A stretch of 64,000 nucleotides of DNA from Chitinophagaceae bacterium (GTDB lineage: Bacteria > Bacteroidota > Bacteroidia > Chitinophagales > Chitinophagaceae): the NCBI GenBank assembly GCA_023957155.1, contig JAMLHK010000001.1:434001-498000 (forward strand). Reading direction: 5' to 3'. This document shows positions 54,787 to 63,360 of the stretch, piece after piece. Positions within the stretch are counted from its first letter, which is position 1. Every line of letters starts with the position of its first letter. Under the pieces are notes generated by a model. That model had not been told where the DNA came from. It searched no databases and was given only the letters and a program-made list of their open reading frames with translations. A program made the translations under genes and the position numbers.

Positions 54787-57700
54787 TTAATAAAATTGCA
54801 GACTAACCGGACCCAGCAATCCGGATCGCTCCAAAGGACTGTCTGCCTTATACGGGTTAACTATCGTCCAGGTTTTACGCTCATTTTCGGGCAGATGCCG
54901 ATCGCCGATCAGCCTGTTTACCCAGGTGTTCACTACTTTTATTTCGATCTTATTCCCGCCCGGCTTTATTGCATTCGTAATATCCAGTGAATAGGGTGGC
55001 GTCCATACCCCGCCCACATCCTTTCCGTTCACTTTTACTTTTGCCAATGCCGTTACACTGCCGAGATCCAGTATGATACGCTTATCCTGATCAATTTTAT
55101 CTATGTTGAAAGTATTGGTATACCAGGCTGCCCCGGAATAATATTTAATACTGTCATTATGGTGTACCGACCAATCGCTCAACGTATGAAATACAACCGG
55201 ATCAACAGGTCCCCGTAACGCCGGATCGAACTTCACTGTCCACGGCGTGGCAACCGGCAGAACTTTAGAAGGCGAGGGGAAGTTTTCAGCCTGCCGGGCA
55301 TTGTTTCCCGCATTATCTTTTTTCCTGAAGAGGATAAACATGCTCTCGTATCCCTCCAGCGAAAGCGGAACAACCGTAGTTTGCCCCTGCAGCTTATACG
55401 ATGGAAGATCGCGCATGGTACCATGAACCGCATTCCAGTATTCCGGCTTTTTACCGGTAACGCGAAACGCGGGCGCTATATCAATCTTCTTATCGCTCTG
55501 GTTGGACAGAAAGTAGACCTCGCCATCTTCAACTGTGCGATGAATGAACAATACCGGTTCTGCATCAGCGGTCTTTACATCCGGAATTACTTTTAAATAA
55601 TCCAACACCTGCTGCATATCCATACCACTCATCACCATTCCTTTTCCCACCCGGTTTATTTTTACAGTTGTACCGTCAATCCTGCCCCATAACAAATCAG
55701 CAACCCGCTTTACTTCGGCATCTGCTTTTCCATAATTTTCAAGACTGGGAGAACGCTCAGGTTTAGGACCCAATACTATACCACCCTGCTCTACCAGTGT
55801 AGCTATTTTCTTTAACAGCTCCGGCCGTATGGTTTTCAATTGCGGCAGCACCAGCACTTTATACGACATCCCGTCAGGAAGTACCAGCCTTCCGTTACGT
55901 ACCGAAAGCCTTGTTTCTATCACTTCCGCATTGATATAATCAAATGCATATCCTTTAGGCAATTCGGGGTCGGTTACCCCGGTCATCTTGGGCGCATCTT
56001 CCCCTATAAAATAAGCAACATCAGCAACATAATTTCCCTGTTGCAGCATAAAGTTGCAACGCTTAAGATATGCCGTAAACAAATCCATATCATCATACCA
56101 GGTATTGAAACGGTTAAATTCATTTCCAAACCAGGCATTCATACCGGGTTTTTTATCTTCATAAGGCTGATGAATATATACATGCAAAAGCGTATTATTT
56201 ATACCTTCCGTAAAGAACCGGTCGCCCCGCTGCTTCATCATGGCGGGATAACGGGCAAAGGGCTTACCTCCTGCCGTAAATGACTCGGCAGAAACTTTTC
56301 TTTTTCCATATATATGCGCCGCGGAGGAGGCAGCCCTGTTCTCTATATTGCCCAGGTCGCCTTCACTCCAGAACTCTCCGCCTATTTCATCAGACTGCCC
56401 GCCATATTGTAAAAACTCCCCGGGAAAACCCCAGTGCCCATAATTTTCAAGCCATGTTTTCAACCCGTACCGGTGGCTGATCTTCCGTAACCCGCCTACA
56501 TATTCATACGCTATATTATCGGCTACAAAACGACGTAGGTCCCACAAAAAGCGATCACTCTGATCCTGGCTACCTACAACATGACCATACATAGCCGGGA
56601 TATATGGCAGGGGATCATACCCATACCGCTTTGTGAACCGCTGTATAAAATCGTCCGTCCAGTTTTGTCCGCCTGTTTCATAACTATCCTCCACAATCAG
56701 CTTCCAGGTCTTTCTGTCTTCTGCAGGGATCCGCCTGATGATCTCGCCCATATAGGCTTCAAAATGGGCTGCTGCATGCCTGCTGCTCATTTTGTCTATT
56801 TCAAGGCCTGTTCCTTCTTTGGAAGCGGGACTGTTCGTTACTCCCGTGGGGAGCATCCCGGTGCGCAGTATCACCCATTTACCCGCGGGAGCATTCCAGT
56901 TCAATATCCCGTCACTATTCATGAACGCGGAAATATCTAATACTGATGAAGGATCAACAAGAAGGTCCTTTTCATTAACGGGCGCCTGCTGCTCCCATTG
57001 ATACTCCTTCCAATAAGGCAGGGGGGTTGGATGCATCTTCGCCAGTGTTTTTTCAACATAACGTTCCACCCGTGGAGTTGAGGACAACTCTATTTCGGCA
57101 ATACCTGCCTTCCCCGATACAGGAGAAATAATTATACGGAATACATTTGAAGAAACGGCTGCAAATGATTCGCTCACCGGCGCGTATTTTTCAAATCCCA
57201 CATGCAATTCATTATTACTTCTGTCTACCATAATTTTTTTTATGGTCTGAAAAGAGCCATCCTGCTGCGCCTGAAGCTCAACTTCCATTTTCAGGTTCTC
57301 GTGTGCAGGATAAATAACCAGGTTCCTGGCAGTATAGGGATGAGTGCAGGAAATATCCACTACCCTATTTGTGCCGGAAGCAACAGGAATACTGTTTGTA
57401 GTATTGCCGTCAAAAAGAACAGATGCATTTTCTGTTTGCGGGGTCATGACAATCCGGGGATCCATATCGGTGATGGATGTTCCGTAATGCCGGGGTGCAG
57501 GAAAAGCAAGCACCTTTACATCCTGGAAATATTCACCTGCTTTGGGAAGTTCCAGGCGGATCATCTTTCCACCTTCTATCATAGTTTTAGTAGAAGCGAG
57601 GTAACGCATGGACTGAGACGGCTTTACCCATGGTCCTCCCGACTGGCTCCATCCCGGACTATTAAACAATCCTATTTCAATATTCAACTCAGTAGCTTTT

Positions 57701-58083
57701 TTAAGCGCCGCATGAGTAATACTCCACCAGTCATCTGAAAACAATTTGGTTTTCCCATAGGGAGCCGCCTTGTCATCTAACCCGATATTCCCGATAAAAG
57801 CCCGGTTTATTCCCACCCGCTTCATGGCTTCCAGGTCTTTTTCCACTCCTTCTTTAGAAATATTATCTGATATCCAGTACCAGTATATGCTGGTTTGTAT
57901 AGAATCAGGTGGGGATATAAAACCCTTTTCCATAGCAGGCACTCCTTTATTTTTCCCCGACTGCGCCGTTACAGTTAACGTAAGCAGCATACCCATCATT
58001 ATACCTACAATAGCCTTTGAATACAATACAACACGTTTATTTTCGCCAATGGTCATTGGCTCCGGATGGAGTTGGAGATTCAT
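54787..58083 (-). CDS. GH106-family (alpha-L-rhamnosidase-like) glycosidase
   Basis: A 1098-residue exported protein (signal VGIMMGMLLTLTVTAQS; ATG 58056 is an alternative start). The N-terminal barrel text is that of GH106: YWYWISDNISKEGVEKDLEA, MKRVGINRAFIGNIGL, GLFNSPGWSQSGGPWV, then SYETGGQNWTDDFIQRFTKR, GLKTWLENYGHWGFPGEFLQ and the C-terminal galactose-binding-like beta domains (RIILDLGSVTALAKVKVNG). GH106 enzymes are calcium-dependent inverting alpha-L-rhamnosidases of about 1,100 residues, and the length agrees. The gene lies between the PUL sigma and FecR genes and has its own 211-bp upstream region with a 23-bp repeat shared with the sigma promoter region. Confidence 0.88.
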   Translation of the reverse strand: MNLQLHPEPMTIGENKRVVLYSKAIVGIMMGMLLTLTVTAQSGKNKGVPAMEKGFISPPDSIQTSIYWYWISDNISKEGVEKDLEAMKRVGINRAFIGNIGLDDKAAPYGKTKLFSDDWWSITHAALKKATELNIEIGLFNSPGWSQSGGPWVKPSQSMRYLASTKTMIEGGKMIRLELPKAGEYFQDVKVLAFPAPRHYGTSITDMDPRIVMTPQTENASVLFDGNTTNSIPVASGTNRVVDISCTHPYTARNLVIYPAHENLKMEVELQAQQDGSFQTIKKIMVDRSNNELHVGFEKYAPVSESFAAVSSNVFRIIISPVSGKAGIAEIELSSTPRVERYVEKTLAKMHPTPLPYWKEYQWEQQAPVNEKDLLVDPSSVLDISAFMNSDGILNWNAPAGKWVILRTGMLPTGVTNSPASKEGTGLEIDKMSSRHAAAHFEAYMGEIIRRIPAEDRKTWKLIVEDSYETGGQNWTDDFIQRFTKRYGYDPLPYIPAMYGHVVGSQDQSDRFLWDLRRFVADNIAYEYVGGLRKISHRYGLKTWLENYGHWGFPGEFLQYGGQSDEIGGEFWSEGDLGNIENRAASSAAHIYGKRKVSAESFTAGGKPFARYPAMMKQRGDRFFTEGINNTLLHVYIHQPYEDKKPGMNAWFGNEFNRFNTWYDDMDLFTAYLKRCNFMLQQGNYVADVAYFIGEDAPKMTGVTDPELPKGYAFDYINAEVIETRLSVRNGRLVLPDGMSYKVLVLPQLKTIRPELLKKIATLVEQGGIVLGPKPERSPSLENYGKADAEVKRVADLLWGRIDGTTVKINRVGKGMVMSGMDMQQVLDYLKVIPDVKTADAEPVLFIHRTVEDGEVYFLSNQSDKKIDIAPAFRVTGKKPEYWNAVHGTMRDLPSYKLQGQTTVVPLSLEGYESMFILFRKKDNAGNNARQAENFPSPSKVLPVATPWTVKFDPALRGPVDPVVFHTLSDWSVHHNDSIKYYSGAAWYTNTFNIDKIDQDKRIILDLGSVTALAKVKVNGKDVGGVWTPPYSLDITNAIKPGGNKIEIKVVNTWVNRLIGDRHLPENERKTWTIVNPYKADSPLERSGLLGPVSLQFY

Positions 58084-58193
58084 GAATGATACATTTTTCT
58101 GAAGCTGAAAATCACTTCAATAGTTCTGTAATTTTTTATCAGCATGAAAGTATAACCCCAAAAATATACAATCTGATATTTAAGATATACTTC

Positions 58194-58213
58194 CTGATAT
58201 TAAAATATATCAG
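58194..58213. promoter_or_regulatory. Inverted repeat in the GH106 upstream region
   Basis: CTGATAT and ATATCAG arms with a six-base spacer, and an additional direct CTGATATT at 58173-58180. It directly adjoins the 23-bp repeat at 58214-58236. It may be an operator for GH106 transcription. Confidence 0.4.
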
Positions 58214-58236
58214 AAATGAAGTATTTTTTGATTTGA
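58214..58236 (-). promoter_or_regulatory. 23-bp repeat, copy upstream of GH106
   Basis: An exact copy of 58938-58960. On the minus strand it is about 130 bp before the GH106 start. Shared by two genes of the same PUL, it is a candidate binding or promoter element. Confidence 0.5.
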
Positions 58237-58294
58237 AATTTCAGTCTCACGAATACAATGAATACCCGCTTTCCGGAAAGGATACAAAATTTTG

Positions 58295-58885
58295 CTAAAA
58301 TCCTGACGAAACAGAAGAAGACTTTTGATATGCCGCTAAATCAATATTAAGTGATGCCGCTATTTTTCTAATTGCAGATGCAATATGATTCTCTACGGTT
58401 CTGGGGGAGATATTCAGCACTTCGGCCACCTCTCTATAGGTAAGCCCCTCTTCCTTAACCAGCTTATATGCTATCCGGCACCTGGGGGAAAGGCTCAGGA
58501 TAGCTTTATTAACCCGTTGAAGCAGTTCTGAAGCTACCAGCATGTCTTCTGGATCTGGCACCAGCCTGAAATAATCCGCACCTATGTCATCCAAATCCAT
58601 AACCTCCTTATCCGTAGCTCTCCTGACATAATTAAAACAGCGGTTTTTAACGGCAATGTAGAGGTATATCCTGAGATTAGAGATCGCTGTAATGGTTGAA
58701 CGTTTGTTCCAGATTGCCACAAATACATCCTCAACAATTTCTTCCGCAGCTTCTTTCAACTTTACTATGGACATGGCAAACCGGAAAAGCCCCGTATAGT
58801 AATACCTGAACAATAGTTTAAATGCATGCGGATCACTCTGCATGGCAACTTTTTCCTGCAACTCAAAAATCTCTTTTCCCGTCAT
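58295..58885 (-). CDS. ECF sigma factor of the PUL (Bacteroidota FecI-like)
   Basis: From ATG 58885 the 196-residue product has the usual length; the frame continues upstream to 59035 but that part lacks sigma homology. Region 2 reads LFRYYYTGLFRFAMSIVKLK and EEIVEDVFVAIWNKR; region 4 reads LSPRCRIAYKLVKEEGLTYR and EVAEVLNISPRTVENHIASA. It is of the FecI-like Bacteroidota expansion type and should be controlled by the FecR protein at 53.3-54.3 kb. The stop is followed after 211 bp by the GH106 gene, on the same strand. Confidence 0.93.
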   Translation of the reverse strand: MTGKEIFELQEKVAMQSDPHAFKLLFRYYYTGLFRFAMSIVKLKEAAEEIVEDVFVAIWNKRSTITAISNLRIYLYIAVKNRCFNYVRRATDKEVMDLDDIGADYFRLVPDPEDMLVASELLQRVNKAILSLSPRCRIAYKLVKEEGLTYREVAEVLNISPRTVENHIASAIRKIAASLNIDLAAYQKSSSVSSGF

Positions 58886-58937
58886 TACAGATAGTTTAAT
58901 GGCTATTGCTGTTCTAAAGTTACTGTTATTTTTATTT

Positions 58938-58960
58938 AAATGAAGTATTTTTTGATTTGA
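58938..58960 (-). promoter_or_regulatory. 23-bp repeat, copy upstream of the PUL sigma gene
   Basis: Lies 52 bp before the sigma start on the minus strand and is identical to 58214-58236. The position suits a promoter or autoregulatory site. Confidence 0.5.
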
Positions 58961-59109
58961 GTACACTTCAGATTTACCCATACCAAAGGGATAAAAATAT
59001 AAAATCCGATCTGCGCTGCTCGACAATATCTCCATCTGTTTTTTTATTTTTTTTGGATATTACAGGTACTTTTAGTTATTTAGTTTACGTACACGAATAA
59101 TATTGAGTT

Positions 59110-59895
59110 ATGCGCAAAATTGCTGTCTCTGTATTCGCCATGATTTTAATGCTGCCGGAGGCATACGCCAAAGCGGAGGATGATGCCATGAAAGCATATA
59201 AGAAACCTCCGCACATTGTATTCCTGATAACAGAAGATACACTGAATTACAACGCTCACGTCACGATCCCTGCATTTGCAAAATACCTGGAAGAACACCA
59301 CGGCTATAAAGTTACCGTGTTATCGGGAGAGGGAGATCGCGCATCATGCCATTTTCCGGGAATGGATGTTCTTTCAAAAGCAGACCTGCTGGCCGTATTT
59401 TGCCGGCGTGTGGCGCTTTCTCCAAAGCAATTAAAGACGATAAAGAACTACATCAAAAAAGGACGGCCTGTTATTGGTATACGAACAGCCAATCATGCAT
59501 TTTCATTTCTTGAAACACCTGCCGAAGGATTCGCAGCATGGCCGGGATTTGTGGATTCCATACTCGGATGTAAAAACAGGGGATATGGACCCGTCCTGCC
59601 GGGTACGGAAGTGTCGGTTGCCCCGGATGCGGCTGATCATCCTGTGCTTAAAGGAATAACCCCGGCTCACTGGCATAGTAACGGAAACGTATACCTCGTT
59701 GCTCCTTTACTGGATAAGAAAGCCCGGGTATTGCTAAACGGAACTGCAGAAGAAAATACTCAACCGGTTGCCTGGACGAGATATTCCGGCAAAAGCCGGG
59801 TTTTTTATACCTCTTTAGGATACCCGGATGATTTTAGTTTACCACAGTTCAGGCAGCTTTTGATTAATGGTATACAATGGGCATTAAGCAAATAA
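59110..59895 (+). CDS. Exported ThuA-like protein
   Basis: A 261-residue protein with a signal peptide (VSVFAMILMLPEAYA). The mature part is a ThuA-type glutamine amidotransferase-like fold: HIVFLITEDTLNYNAHVTIP, a fold-typical ADLLAVFCRRVALS strand-turn, KKGRPVIGIRTANHAF and the late WHSNGNVYLVAPL and GKSRVFYTSLGYPDDFSLP. ThuA-domain proteins accompany sugar-acid and trehalose-type catabolism, yet their biochemistry is not settled. It is divergent from the sigma gene and 87 bp upstream of the aminotransferase gene, on the same strand. Confidence 0.83.
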   Translation: MRKIAVSVFAMILMLPEAYAKAEDDAMKAYKKPPHIVFLITEDTLNYNAHVTIPAFAKYLEEHHGYKVTVLSGEGDRASCHFPGMDVLSKADLLAVFCRRVALSPKQLKTIKNYIKKGRPVIGIRTANHAFSFLETPAEGFAAWPGFVDSILGCKNRGYGPVLPGTEVSVAPDAADHPVLKGITPAHWHSNGNVYLVAPLLDKKARVLLNGTAEENTQPVAWTRYSGKSRVFYTSLGYPDDFSLPQFRQLLINGIQWALSK

Positions 59896-59982
59896 GAATT
59901 AGCAAAAGAATATTATTTTCATGTACGTAGACCGTTTTTATTTTTTATTATAAAAAAGCCCGCATTGCCGGCAATACCTGTT

Positions 59983-61359
59983 ATGTCAAAACACAAATTT
60001 TCCAGGCGCAACTTTCTTAAATATCATTCTGCAGCAGGATTGGGCTTAGTCGTTCCGGGGAGTCTTTCTTCGTTGCCATCACCGCTCCCCGCTATAAACC
60101 GGGGTGCCGGTAAACCTGCATTGCTGGGTGGGAATCCTGTTTTTAATAAAGAATGGCCCAAATGGCCCCAGTGGATTCCCGGGGAAGATGAAAAGCGTGT
60201 TATCGAGGTTTTGCGCAGCGGTACCTGGTCAAGAAAAGATGTGGTAACGGAGTTTGAGAAAAAATGGGCGGAAAAAACGGGGGCAAAACGATGTCTTACC
60301 GTTGTTAACGGCACCAATGCCCTGACCGTTTCTTTAATTGAAAATAATATCGGGGCGGGAGATGAAGTGCTGGTTCCTTCTTATACGTTTATAGCAACAC
60401 CGGTATCTGTACTGACGGCGGGCGCTATGCCTGTTTTTATTGATACGCATCCCGATACTTTTCAAATGGATGTTTCCAAAATTGAGCAAAAAATCACTCC
60501 CGCTACAAAAGCGATTATGCCGGTCCACCTGGCGGGATTACCTGCCGATATGGAATCCATTATGAAGATTGCCGCAAAGCATAATTTGATCGTGATTGAG
60601 GATGCCTGCCAGGCCCATCTTGCCGAAATCAACCATAAAAAAGTAGGAACATTCGGACACACCGGGTGCTTCAGCTTCCAAAATTCAAAAAACCTGCCCA
60701 TCGGGGAAGGAGGTGCCATAATCAGTGATGATGAAGCCTTTATTGACCGCTGTTATGCTTATCATAATTTCGGCAGCGGATACGGCAGTGTTAAACCCAG
60801 GGAAAAAGAAAGCGGTTTCCTGATAAGAGGCAATAAACTGAGGCTGACAGAATACCAGGCCGCCATCGGGTTATCACAAATGAAACGCATTGAGGAACAA
60901 ACCGACAGAAGAAGTGAGAGTGCAGAGATTTTAAATGCAGAACTTCCAAAAATTTCCGGGATAACCCCCGTTCAGTTAGAAAAGAATGTTACCAGGGGTG
61001 CCTATCATCTTTATCCCTTCAGGTATCATAAAGAAGCGTTTGGCGGATTGCCGAGATCCCGTTTTATCGCCGCCCTTAATGCCGAAGGGGTTACCTGTTA
61101 CGGCGGGTACGAACCGCTCAATACCATGCCTTACCTTGAGGATACATTTAAATCGAAGAATTTTCAAAAGTCCTATCCCAGGGAAATGCTGGAAATAACA
61201 AAATACAGGCAAAGAAACAACTGCCCGGAAAATGATAAACTCTGCCGGGAAGCCGTATGGTTGCCGCAGTTTGTGCTCCTTGCTGAAAAAGCGGAGATCG
61301 AAAAAATTGCAGAGGCAATAAACAAAATACAAATCAATGCAGGAAAATTAAACGGGTAA
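59983..61359 (+). CDS. Tat-exported DegT/DnrJ/EryC1/StrS-type PLP aminotransferase
   Basis: From ATG 59983 the 458-residue product carries a textbook twin-arginine signal (SRRNFLKYHSAAGLGLVVPG). The mature part is a complete DegT/StrS sugar aminotransferase fold: VVNGTNALTVSLI, DEVLVPSYTFIATP, IEDACQAHLAE and the PLP lysine in CFSFQNSKNLPIGEGG (about Lys236), plus NKLRLTEYQAAIGL. The family transaminates keto-sugars, normally in the cytosol on nucleotide sugars. Tat export allows the cofactor to be bound before transport. A 12-base palindrome ATTGCCGGCAAT lies 8 bp before the start. Its stop abuts the stop of the convergent gene directly. Confidence 0.9.
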   Translation: MSKHKFSRRNFLKYHSAAGLGLVVPGSLSSLPSPLPAINRGAGKPALLGGNPVFNKEWPKWPQWIPGEDEKRVIEVLRSGTWSRKDVVTEFEKKWAEKTGAKRCLTVVNGTNALTVSLIENNIGAGDEVLVPSYTFIATPVSVLTAGAMPVFIDTHPDTFQMDVSKIEQKITPATKAIMPVHLAGLPADMESIMKIAAKHNLIVIEDACQAHLAEINHKKVGTFGHTGCFSFQNSKNLPIGEGGAIISDDEAFIDRCYAYHNFGSGYGSVKPREKESGFLIRGNKLRLTEYQAAIGLSQMKRIEEQTDRRSESAEILNAELPKISGITPVQLEKNVTRGAYHLYPFRYHKEAFGGLPRSRFIAALNAEGVTCYGGYEPLNTMPYLEDTFKSKNFQKSYPREMLEITKYRQRNNCPENDKLCREAVWLPQFVLLAEKAEIEKIAEAINKIQINAGKLNG

Positions 61360-62268
61360 CTAACGGGCTATCTTCTTAGAAACCGCTTTACGATACCCTT
61401 TTATGGTTATGCTCTTATCCTTACTTATTTCCACTATAGCATAACTGTTGTTTTCTGCACCACTGTCTTCTATTACAGCTTTCAGGGTGTAATAATAGAT
61501 GCGGTTGATCACATTAAAGCCTCCGTCATGATAATGACCCTGGAAAGCAATTAAAACATTGCCCGACTGCTCTAAAATAGCCCTAATGCGGTCGGCATTA
61601 TGAGGGCAATACCTGGAATGATCACCCGCAAAAGCCGGGCCGTCTAACTGCTGATGAATAAATACCACCGTAGGTTGGGGATGCCGCTTTAAATCTTCTT
61701 CCAGCCAGTTTAATTGTTCCTCGGGAACATGACAATCCCTCCAGTCAAAATTTCCGTGGTCATAGTCCAGACCTTCACGGATATAATTAGCATCCAGCAC
61801 TATAAAATGAAAGCCCCTGGTATTAAAGGAGTAATAGTTTTGGGCTTTTGAAAAACCGCTATTCTGAATCAGGCTCAAAAACTGATCTTTCGAAATAGAA
61901 TCCATATCATGGTTTCCCAAAACATGGTACACAGGGCCTTTAAATTCCCTGAACTTCGATTCAATGGTTTCCAGGAACCGCAGCGTTTCCTTTTCATCCG
62001 GCGAAGCACTCTGATCTTTAAAATCACCCAGCTCAATAAGAAAATCTACCTTTTCCTGGTTCATCAAATCAACACACTCAGATAGTTTTTCAAAAGATTG
62101 TTTATAGTACCTGCTTCCGGAAGGAGCCCTGTCTGCGTAATGCAGGTCCGTAACAATACCAAACCTTAAGGGCTTATCTCTTGAAAACCCGTATTCTCCT
62201 GCATGTGTTAATTTAGCACCTGCAATAAAAGTCAATGAGGATAAAATAAATTTTTTCCTGTTCACCAT
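61360..62268 (-). CDS. Exported calcineurin-like metallophosphoesterase
   Basis: A 302-residue protein with a signal-like N-terminus (NRKKFILSSLTFIAGA). The metal ligands are in order: GIVTDLHYAD, LIELGDFKDQ, VLGNHDMDS, TVVFIHQQLDG and FQGHYHDGG. It hydrolyses phosphoesters in the periplasm; the substrate is unknown. The gene follows the transketolase gene by 26 bp on the same strand and meets the aminotransferase gene tail to tail with no gap. Confidence 0.9.
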   Translation of the reverse strand: MVNRKKFILSSLTFIAGAKLTHAGEYGFSRDKPLRFGIVTDLHYADRAPSGSRYYKQSFEKLSECVDLMNQEKVDFLIELGDFKDQSASPDEKETLRFLETIESKFREFKGPVYHVLGNHDMDSISKDQFLSLIQNSGFSKAQNYYSFNTRGFHFIVLDANYIREGLDYDHGNFDWRDCHVPEEQLNWLEEDLKRHPQPTVVFIHQQLDGPAFAGDHSRYCPHNADRIRAILEQSGNVLIAFQGHYHDGGFNVINRIYYYTLKAVIEDSGAENNSYAIVEISKDKSITIKGYRKAVSKKIAR

Positions 62269-62294
62269 CAGCGAAATCCGTTTTATAAGTTTAT

Positions 62295-63128
62295 TCAGTA
62301 ATCTCCCAGGGTTTCTGGTAATTGCGCCAATGCTTTTTGTAACTGCTCATCATTGGGAGCAATGCCGTGCCACTCGTGTGTGCCTTCCATAAAATCCACC
62401 CCTTTTCCCATTACCGTATGCATCATAATGGCCACGGGCTTTCCGTTACCGGTTAATGTTCTTGCTTTGTTCAGGGTAGCAATAAGGTCGTCCATATCGT
62501 TACCATTTGTCTGAAGGGTTACCCAGCCAAAAACTTCAAATTTTTTGTTAATATCCCCCAGGTCCATCACTTTTTTAGTTGACCCGTCAATCTGCTGGCC
62601 GTTCCAGTCAACGGTTGCAATAAGATTATCCACTTTATTATGAGCAGCAAACATAATAGCTTCCCAGTTCTGACCCTCATCTAATTCTCCGTCTCCATGC
62701 AGGGAAAAAACCAACTTATCATCATGGTTCAGCTTTTTTGCCAATGCAGCCCCTATAGCCACACTCATTCCCTGCCCCAGTGATCCCGAAGCTACCCGTA
62801 TACCCGGCAAATGTTCGTGTGTGGCAGGATGCCCCTGGAGCCTTGAATTTAATTTACGAAAACTAGCCAGCTCCTTAACCGGAAAATAACCCGAGCGGGC
62901 AAGCGTGGCATAAAATACGGGAGAAATATGTCCGTTGGAAAGAAAAAACAGGTCTTCACCCTTACCATCCATATTAAACGAAGGGTCATGGTGCATTACA
63001 TCAAAATAAAGCGCGGTAAAAAAATCGGCGCACCCCAGGGATCCTCCCGGATGGCCACTCTGGCAGGCATGTACCATTCTTACGATATCTCTCCTGATCT
63101 GGGTAGCAATGTCTTTTAACTCTGGCAT
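62295..63128 (-). CDS. Transketolase, N-terminal subunit
   Basis: A 277-residue protein matching the N-terminal half of transketolase in the split form. It has HPGGSLGCADFFTALYFDV, the thiamine-diphosphate motif HGDGELDEGQNWEAIMFAA and a closing WHGIAPNDEQLQKAL. It should need a separate C-terminal subunit to form the active site for two-carbon transfer between sugar phosphates. That partner is not next to it: the downstream gene is a phosphoesterase and the upstream gene is divergent. So the partner lies outside the window. Confidence 0.9.
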   Translation of the reverse strand: MPELKDIATQIRRDIVRMVHACQSGHPGGSLGCADFFTALYFDVMHHDPSFNMDGKGEDLFFLSNGHISPVFYATLARSGYFPVKELASFRKLNSRLQGHPATHEHLPGIRVASGSLGQGMSVAIGAALAKKLNHDDKLVFSLHGDGELDEGQNWEAIMFAAHNKVDNLIATVDWNGQQIDGSTKKVMDLGDINKKFEVFGWVTLQTNGNDMDDLIATLNKARTLTGNGKPVAIMMHTVMGKGVDFMEGTHEWHGIAPNDEQLQKALAQLPETLGDY

Positions 63129-63360
63129 AGTTTTTAATCTTTTAAAATAGGCTCAAAGCTAAATAAACTGTTGGATATAAGCAGCGCCTGTTGACGTATT
63201 TAAGAAATATAGTTTTATTTTTCAATACTAACCGCTTATACCAACCGTTTTATACAAGCCGAACGTATCAGTAGTAGCACTAATCGTTTACATAGTAGTT
63301 TGCATTGTATTTATGCAAATAGAATAATTATCATATTTTCGCACCTTTAAAGCGAACCGG

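Noticed and set aside
58258-58350. 30-codon plus-strand frame overlapping the end of the sigma gene in antisense, after the GTCTCACGAATA motif
   Set aside because: The peptide has no recognisable features and is mostly a shadow of the sigma gene.
59964-59975. Perfect 12-base palindrome ATTGCCGGCAAT before the Tat aminotransferase gene
   Set aside because: Perfect 12-base palindromes should occur several times in a window of this size; without a second copy it is not evidence of an operator.
63297-63341. TTTG and TATTTTCG boxes before the WecA-like gene, resembling a Bacteroidota promoter
   Set aside because: The spacing of about 31 bp is much longer than the usual 19-21 bp and the second box has a mismatch.
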